Positions 58,756 through 64,000 of a DNA stretch of 64,000 nt are shown here, in pieces. Under the pieces are notes generated by a model, which did no database searches, was not told the DNA's origin, and saw nothing but the letters and a program-made list of their open reading frames with translations. A program made the translations under genes and the position numbers. Every line of letters starts with the position of its first letter. The first letter of the stretch is position 1. The stretch covers positions 1 through 64,000 of the forward strand of contig JAZRRE010000010.1 of NCBI GenBank assembly GCA_045650505.1, in the 5' to 3' direction. This DNA is from RGIG1681 sp045650505. GTDB taxonomy: Bacteria > Bacillota > Clostridia > Christensenellales > UBA1242.

Positions 58756-61452
58756 ATGGGATTATTTTCTGCACTTAAAAACTTTGATAATAATAGAAGT
58801 TTAAAGAAACTTGAAAAGATTGCTTCAAAGGTTGAAGCGCTTGCTGATAAATATCAAAAGATGAGTGATGATGAACTCAAAAAACAAACAGACATTTTGA
58901 AAGAAAGATTTAAAAATGGCGAGACACTTGACGACCTTTTGCCAGATGCTTATGCGGTTGTTCGTGAAGCATCAACAAGAGTTTTAAATATGCGTCACTT
59001 CCATGTTCAAATTCTTGGTGGCATTGTGCTTCACCAAGGAAGAATTGCCGAAATGAGAACCGGTGAAGGTAAGACCCTTGTGTCAACACTTCCAGCATAT
59101 TTAAACGCTCTTTCTGGCAGACCTGTTCACGTTGTTACTGTTAACGAATATCTTGCAAAGCGTGACGCTGAATGGATGGGTAAAGTTCATAGATTTTTAG
59201 GACTTTCAGTTGGTTTCATTTATTCAGGACAAGAGCAAAGTGATAAGAAAAAAGCTTATGCTTGTGATATTACTTATGGCACAAACAGTGAATTTGGTTT
59301 TGACTATCTTCGTGATAATATGTGCACAAGAAAAGAAGATATCATGGGCAGGGGCCTTATTTATTCAATCGTCGATGAAGTTGACTCGATTTTAATCGAT
59401 GAAGCTAGAACCCCGCTTATTATTTCTGGTCCTTCAGGTGAATCTTCTGACCAATATGTGGTGGCTGCAAAGTTTGCAAAAACACTCAAAGAAGATGATG
59501 TTGAAATTGATGAAAAACAAAAAACTATTCACCTTACTGAAAGTGGTATTGCAAAAGCTGAAAGATATTATCGTATTGAAAACCTTGCAGATGTTGAAAA
59601 CACTGATATCAACCACAATATCAACAACGCGATTCGTGCAAGATTTATTATGCATAAAGACGAAGATTATATCATTCGTGATGGTGAAATTTTGATTGTT
59701 GATGAATTTACCGGTCGTATTATGATTGGTAGAAGATATAGTGATGGTTTGCATCAAGCAATTGAAGCAAAAGAAAGTGTTAAAATCAAAGGTGAAAACA
59801 AAACATTTGCAACTGTTACTTTCCAAAATTTCTTTAAGCTTTATGAAAAAGTTGCCGGTATGACCGGTACTGCAAAAACCGAAGAAGGTGAATTTAGAGA
59901 AATTTATGGTCTTGATGTTGTTACAATTCCAACAAATATTCCTGTAAAGAGAATTGATGAAAATGATGTTTTCTTCTTCTCTCGTGAAGCTAAAATTAGA
60001 GCAATTTGTAATGATATTTTAGAAACTCATAAAACAAATAGACCTGTGCTTGTTGGTACACTTTCTGTTGCTAAATCTGAAGAACTTGCAAAAGAACTTA
60101 CAAAAATTGGTATCAAACACAATATTTTGAACGCTAAAAACCATTTAAGAGAAGCAGAAATTATTGCTCAAGCTGGTCGCCTTGGTGCAGTTACCATTGC
60201 AACAAATATGGCTGGTCGTGGAACCGACATTTTGCTTGGCGGAAACAGTGAGTTTATGGCAAAACAAGAACTCAAAAAACAAGGATATGATGAGTATGAT
60301 ATCGACATTGCTGCATCATTCTTCCCAATAGAAAATGAAAAACAACAAGAAGCAAGAGATTTATATTTTGAGCTTAAAGCAAAGTTTGATAAAGATGTTA
60401 AACAAGAAAAAGAACAAGTTGTTGAACTTGGTGGTCTTCGAATTATTGGCACAGAAAGACATGAAAGCAGGCGTATTGACAACCAGCTTCGTGGTCGTGC
60501 TGGTCGTCAAGGTGACCCTGGTTCTTCAGTGTTCTACATTTCAGCTGATGATGACCTTGCTCGTGTGTTTGGTGGTGAAAGATTTAAGAGAATGGCTGAA
60601 TTCTTTAAGCTTGACAGTGATACTTCTGTGAATTATAAATTCTTTTCAAGAAGCATCGAATCAGCACAGAGAAAAGTTGAAGGAAACAACTATTCTATTC
60701 GTAAAAACGTTGTTGAATTTGACAATGTTTTAAACCGTCAAAGAGAAGAAGTTTACACAGAGAGAAATCGTATCATTAATGGCGAAGATATGCACGAAAA
60801 GATTCTTTCAATGATTGATGATGTTGTTGATGATGTTGTTGATGATTTTTCACACTTTACTAAACCTGAACAAGTTGATATTGAAGCATTTAATCAAGCG
60901 TTAGAACGCCGCTTGCTTGAACCCGAAACAAACTTTATCACTCTTGAAATTTTGTCAGATTACACAATTGATGAAATTAAAGGTGAAATTTTAAAACGTG
61001 CAAAAGCAAGATATGAACTTCGAAAATCTGGATATGAAAAAGAAGGTATTAATTTTGGCGAAGTTGAAAGAGATGTGCTTCTTCGAACATTAGACAGAAA
61101 ATGGATTGACCATATTGATGATATGGACAATCTTCGAACAGGTATTGGCCTTCGTGGATATGGAAACAAAAATCCTATCACTGTTTATCAAGCAGAAGGT
61201 TTTGATATGTTTGATGAAATGATTATGTCAACAAGAAGAGATGTTGCTAACTTTATGATGGGCATTAATATTAGAATCGGTGTTTCTCCAGAACAACTTG
61301 TTCAAATGAGAAAACAAAAAGCTATGGCTACAAATCTTCGAACAAATGGTGGCGAACCAGCTACTCCTGTTACAAAAAAGAAAGAAGTTAGCAGAAATGC
61401 ACCTTGCCCTTGTGGTAGTGGTAAAAAATACAAACAATGCTGCGGGAAATAA
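58756..61452 (+). CDS. secA: Preprotein translocase ATPase SecA
   Basis: 898 residues. Walker A MRTGEGKTLVSTLPAYLNAL (101-120), Walker B/DEAD-like VDEVDSILIDEARTPLIISG, NMAGRGTDILLGG and GGLRIIGTERHESRRIDNQLRGRAGRQGD are intact. The C-terminal metal-binding tail CPCGSGKKYKQCC is present, as in full-length SecA. It drives proteins through SecYEG with ATP. GGGGAAATT before the ATG. The stop region carries the AAGTCAAAAA block shared with asnS. Monocistronic. Confidence 0.98.
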   Translation: MGLFSALKNFDNNRSLKKLEKIASKVEALADKYQKMSDDELKKQTDILKERFKNGETLDDLLPDAYAVVREASTRVLNMRHFHVQILGGIVLHQGRIAEMRTGEGKTLVSTLPAYLNALSGRPVHVVTVNEYLAKRDAEWMGKVHRFLGLSVGFIYSGQEQSDKKKAYACDITYGTNSEFGFDYLRDNMCTRKEDIMGRGLIYSIVDEVDSILIDEARTPLIISGPSGESSDQYVVAAKFAKTLKEDDVEIDEKQKTIHLTESGIAKAERYYRIENLADVENTDINHNINNAIRARFIMHKDEDYIIRDGEILIVDEFTGRIMIGRRYSDGLHQAIEAKESVKIKGENKTFATVTFQNFFKLYEKVAGMTGTAKTEEGEFREIYGLDVVTIPTNIPVKRIDENDVFFFSREAKIRAICNDILETHKTNRPVLVGTLSVAKSEELAKELTKIGIKHNILNAKNHLREAEIIAQAGRLGAVTIATNMAGRGTDILLGGNSEFMAKQELKKQGYDEYDIDIAASFFPIENEKQQEARDLYFELKAKFDKDVKQEKEQVVELGGLRIIGTERHESRRIDNQLRGRAGRQGDPGSSVFYISADDDLARVFGGERFKRMAEFFKLDSDTSVNYKFFSRSIESAQRKVEGNNYSIRKNVVEFDNVLNRQREEVYTERNRIINGEDMHEKILSMIDDVVDDVVDDFSHFTKPEQVDIEAFNQALERRLLEPETNFITLEILSDYTIDEIKGEILKRAKARYELRKSGYEKEGINFGEVERDVLLRTLDRKWIDHIDDMDNLRTGIGLRGYGNKNPITVYQAEGFDMFDEMIMSTRRDVANFMMGINIRIGVSPEQLVQMRKQKAMATNLRTNGGEPATPVTKKKEVSRNAPCPCGSGKKYKQCCGK

Positions 61453-61481
61453 AGTCAAAAATTAGCGAATAACTTTGTTAC

Positions 61482-61537
61482 TAATAAAAAAACTAGACAC
61501 TCGTTTACTCTATTGTAAAGTCGTGTCTAGTTTTTTT
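61482..61537 (+). terminator. Terminator of secA
   Basis: AAAAAAACTAGACAC / GTGTCTAGTTTTTTT 15-bp stem with an unusually long, structured loop of about 21 nt. Confidence 0.75.
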
Positions 61538-61636
61538 ATTTTTTGCTTTTTATTTAATTTTTGGTGTGTGTTATTTTTAAAAAGATATTGAAAATTAGTT
61601 AAGTATGTTATAAAATAATGGGCAAGGAGAGTTGAT

Positions 61637-62053
61637 ATGGCAGAAAAAAGATTTGAAAAAGAAGCACAAATTGCTGCAAATTGGTGGAAAAACAACATTG
61701 GTGTTAATGCAAAACAAAATAATGGAGATGAATTTGCATCTTTATTAATGCTTATGAATTCGTTAAAAATTAAAGTTGGTGATGAACAAAAAGAAGTTTT
61801 TGCAGAAGCTTTAAAAGAGTCAATAAAAACAGAGCTTGGTTATCTTGGAAGGGTTTATGTTTCGGTGGATTACGGTCCTGATATATATCTTGCTGATGCG
61901 GCTGATAAAGCGGGAATTAGTTACGGAGCATTTCCTGTTAAAACTGCAATGTGGATTTATGAAGGAAAAGTTCAAGTTGCTTGTGGTTATGGGGCAGAGG
62001 CAAAAGAAATTTATAATGCAGAGCAATCTTCGCCACAACCAGGTCAACAATAA
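61637..62053 (+). CDS. Hypothetical protein
   Basis: 138 residues, AAGGAG before the ATG. Helical N-terminal half (KRFEKEAQIAANWWKNNIGVN...), then strands (LGRVYVSVDYGPDIYLADAADKAGI..., TAMWIYEGKVQVACGYG) and a Pro-Gln tail. Soluble, no motif recognised. Confidence 0.6.
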   Translation: MAEKRFEKEAQIAANWWKNNIGVNAKQNNGDEFASLLMLMNSLKIKVGDEQKEVFAEALKESIKTELGYLGRVYVSVDYGPDIYLADAADKAGISYGAFPVKTAMWIYEGKVQVACGYGAEAKEIYNAEQSSPQPGQQ

Positions 62054-62180
62054 ACTAAATAAAAATGGTGGATTTTTTCCATCATTTTTTTATTTGTTTT
62101 TTATTATTTTAAAGTTATTTTATTTGCGAAAAAGAGACTGTGTGTGGTAATATTATGTTGAGATTATTTTGGGGGATTTT

Positions 62181-63449
62181 ATGTTAGTTAAAAATGTTAA
62201 CGGCGAAGCGGTTGGTGCTTCAATGGTGCGTGATTCAGAGTTTTATATTGAACTTGCTAAATTTGTTCAAGCTTACACCTTGATAATTAACAATCCAAAT
62301 GAATTTTTGGCAGAAGTTGGCGAAAGTTCTATTAATGAAAAAACAGGCAGAGTAACTTGGCCACAACTTGTTAAAATTATAAGTAAATGTGATTTTGGTT
62401 TTGTTAGCATTCCAACAGAAACTGAACTTAAGGTGTTTTATAACTATGCACTTGAAATTGGTTCGCTTGATTCAGTAAAGAAAAAAGTTGCAACTGTTAG
62501 TGATGTCGCAGACGCTCAAAAGCATTATTATAATTTTGTTGACAAGGCAAAAGACAAAGCTGAAAACGAATATTTAAAACAACACGATATTTATCTTTCT
62601 CGTGAAAGCGAAATGAGAAATATTGATAATGAACTTTCAAAAATAAAAGCAGGAAGCATCTTTGCGTTTGTTATGATGGTTATTTCTTGTTTTATTAGTG
62701 TTTTTGGAATCATTAGCTTTTTCTGGAACAATGTTATCGCTTCAAGCGTTGGAAAAATTATTCCTGTTTGGAATGAGCAATATATCGGCGGATTAATTTT
62801 AATGTTTGTTGGCATTTTACTATTTTATTTATTTGATAAATTGCATGAACAATTTAAAAGAAAATATTTTAAGCTTGATAGGGCAACAAAAACAATTTTT
62901 GAGCGTGGAAATGAAGTTTATATTCAAGAAATCACGCTTAAAAGAAAACTTGATAGACTTACAAATGAACTCAAAATTGTTCAAGCTGAACTTAACGATA
63001 AAAATAAAAAATATGATGTTCAAGAAAATATCAACCGACTAAAAACAACAAATAAATATTATAAAAAGTACGCTGAAAATGAAGAAGAAATGTTTACAAC
63101 AACTTCTCCTGCAACTGATGATGAAAGAAATATGAGAGCGGAAGATTTTGCTCCTGTAACCCTTACTCGTGAGCAAGAAGAAAACCTTCGCCGCGTAAGC
63201 AAAGAAGCTATTGTTCTTGAAGGTCAATTTGATGAAGAAGCTTACAAAGAGCAAGTTGAAGGCACTGCTAGCAGAAGGAAAGAAAAAGAAGAAGCTGAAG
63301 CTAAAACTGCTGAAGAAAAAGCTCAAGAAGCTGAAGCAAAAACTCAAGAACAACTCAAAAATCAAGAGAAAGAACTCTTGGATTCAATTGATTATATTAA
63401 AGAAATTTTGGGTTTCACGAATGATGAAGACCTTGAAAAGGGTAAATAA
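62181..63449 (+). CDS. Two-span membrane protein with coiled coil
   Basis: ATG 62181 follows GGGGGATTTT. 422 residues. A soluble N-terminal region of about 150 residues, two membrane helices near 160-182 and 205-222 (MFVGILLFYLFDKLHEQ), then a coiled coil (ERGNEVYIQEITLKRKLDRLTNEL...) and a Glu/Ala/Lys-rich tail (KEKEEAEAKTAEEKAQEAEAK). The tail gives the reading frame an unusually repetitive character. Function unknown. Confidence 0.65.
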   Translation: MLVKNVNGEAVGASMVRDSEFYIELAKFVQAYTLIINNPNEFLAEVGESSINEKTGRVTWPQLVKIISKCDFGFVSIPTETELKVFYNYALEIGSLDSVKKKVATVSDVADAQKHYYNFVDKAKDKAENEYLKQHDIYLSRESEMRNIDNELSKIKAGSIFAFVMMVISCFISVFGIISFFWNNVIASSVGKIIPVWNEQYIGGLILMFVGILLFYLFDKLHEQFKRKYFKLDRATKTIFERGNEVYIQEITLKRKLDRLTNELKIVQAELNDKNKKYDVQENINRLKTTNKYYKKYAENEEEMFTTTSPATDDERNMRAEDFAPVTLTREQEENLRRVSKEAIVLEGQFDEEAYKEQVEGTASRRKEKEEAEAKTAEEKAQEAEAKTQEQLKNQEKELLDSIDYIKEILGFTNDEDLEKGK

Positions 63450-63561
63450 AATTTGTTATGATTTTATTATCAAAAGGTATTCCATTTTCGGTATTTATGT
63501 GATATAATATGTCTAACTAGATAATGAGACATAAAAGAAACTCAAAGGGAGGAATGTGTTT

Positions 63562-64000
63562 ATGGCAGATGATAAAGCACCAAGCGGACCATCAAGTCCT
63601 TATTCAAGTTCACCATTTTACCCTCACGTTGCAACAAACACAAGGCAAAAACCTTCTGTTTACTATAACATTGGTGTATATACAACGCTTTACAATCGTA
63701 TTAAGGGTGACCTTCAAAACAACTTCGACGGTGATTTGTCAACATTCGACACAGTTATCAATGAGAAAATTAAGGAAGGCTTAACAGGACCAAAGGCAAA
63801 AGTTGAAGCCTTTTTAAGACAATATGGCTATGAAGGCATAGTCAAGCTTTACAATGATGATGAAGTTGATACACCTGAAAAGCTTAAAGCATTAAAAGAT
63901 AAAGATTATGATTTTCCGGTATCAAGCATTAGTTTTGTTAAAGATTTTGACAAAACTGTCGCACTTGCCAGAGATTTTGCCAGAGTAAAATATGGCGCTG
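63562..64000 (+). CDS. Hypothetical protein, N-terminal part only
   Basis: GGGAGG lies ahead of the ATG at 63562, and the frame stays open to the end of the window (146 residues visible). It begins with a Ser/Pro-rich, His-containing stretch (SGPSSPYSSSPFYPHVATN) that gives way to a helical domain (LSTFDTVINEKIKEGLTGPKAKVEAFLRQYGYEGIVK). A TATAAT promoter sits at about 63503-63508. No signal peptide. The C-terminus is not seen. Confidence 0.6.
   Translation, partial: MADDKAPSGPSSPYSSSPFYPHVATNTRQKPSVYYNIGVYTTLYNRIKGDLQNNFDGDLSTFDTVINEKIKEGLTGPKAKVEAFLRQYGYEGIVKLYNDDEVDTPEKLKALKDKDYDFPVSSISFVKDFDKTVALARDFARVKYGA

Overview
The window reads as the chromosome of a low-GC Gram-positive bacterium (Bacillota, probably an uncultured gut Clostridia- or Bacilli-like lineage). 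The evidence is strong AT bias, clear AGGAGG-type ribosome binding sites, sigma-A promoters of the TTGACA/TATAAT type (often TGnTATAAT), T-tailed intrinsic terminators, a ComF protein, SecA with a C-terminal zinc tail, an LtaS-like sulfatase and a teichoic-acid-type glycerophosphotransferase. No 16S gene is present, so the species cannot be named.

Positions 1 to about 21,830 look like an accessory, horizontally acquired island: more AT-rich, TTA-heavy for Leu, almost wholly defence-type genes. In order: a possible Kiwa-like pair (truncated by the window edge); a HEPN protein with a multi-pass membrane protein; a second HEPN-like gene with a leaderless promoter; a complete restriction-modification operon with two C5 methyltransferases and two paralogous HNH endonucleases, preceded by GACGC-containing repeats; a Hanks-type protein kinase; a large unknown protein; a Gabija pair (gajB/gajA); a seven-zinc-ribbon endonuclease-like protein; then about 780 bp of non-coding DNA holding eight tandem, covarying hairpins with a shared loop, followed by a cluster of other hairpins and a 4-codon leader ORF. 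The island ends with divergent XRE regulators around three identical TACCAAATGGTA operators and a large serine recombinase. The recombinase gene's last codons lie inside the terminator of a chromosomal tRNA-Ser(UGA), which suggests this is one attachment end of an integrated element. The other end is outside the window.

Positions about 21,830 to 64,000 are chromosomal backbone: tRNA-Ser, an unassigned structured small RNA gene, a DUF4011-like helicase-nuclease, a secreted papain-like surface protein, asnS, an ATPase, a Sua5-family tRNA-modification enzyme, mntP, a metallophosphoesterase, tRNA-Asn, many lineage-specific hypothetical genes, an HD-GYP-like protein, a sulfatase, a striking YidC-TagF fusion, a nucleotidyltransferase, a phosphoribosyltransferase/phosphatase operon, a transglutaminase-like protein, a U32 peptidase with cmk, comF and secA.

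The most unusual items are the eight-hairpin array beside the zinc-ribbon endonuclease (17,950-18,370), the roughly 120-nt RNA gene at 22,095-22,214, the membrane-insertase/glycerophosphotransferase fusion (43,401-45,506), the repeats ahead of the restriction operon, a duplicated intergenic element (8,686 and 12,194), and several genes whose promoters imply leaderless mRNAs. All functional calls are from reading motifs by eye; no database search was possible.
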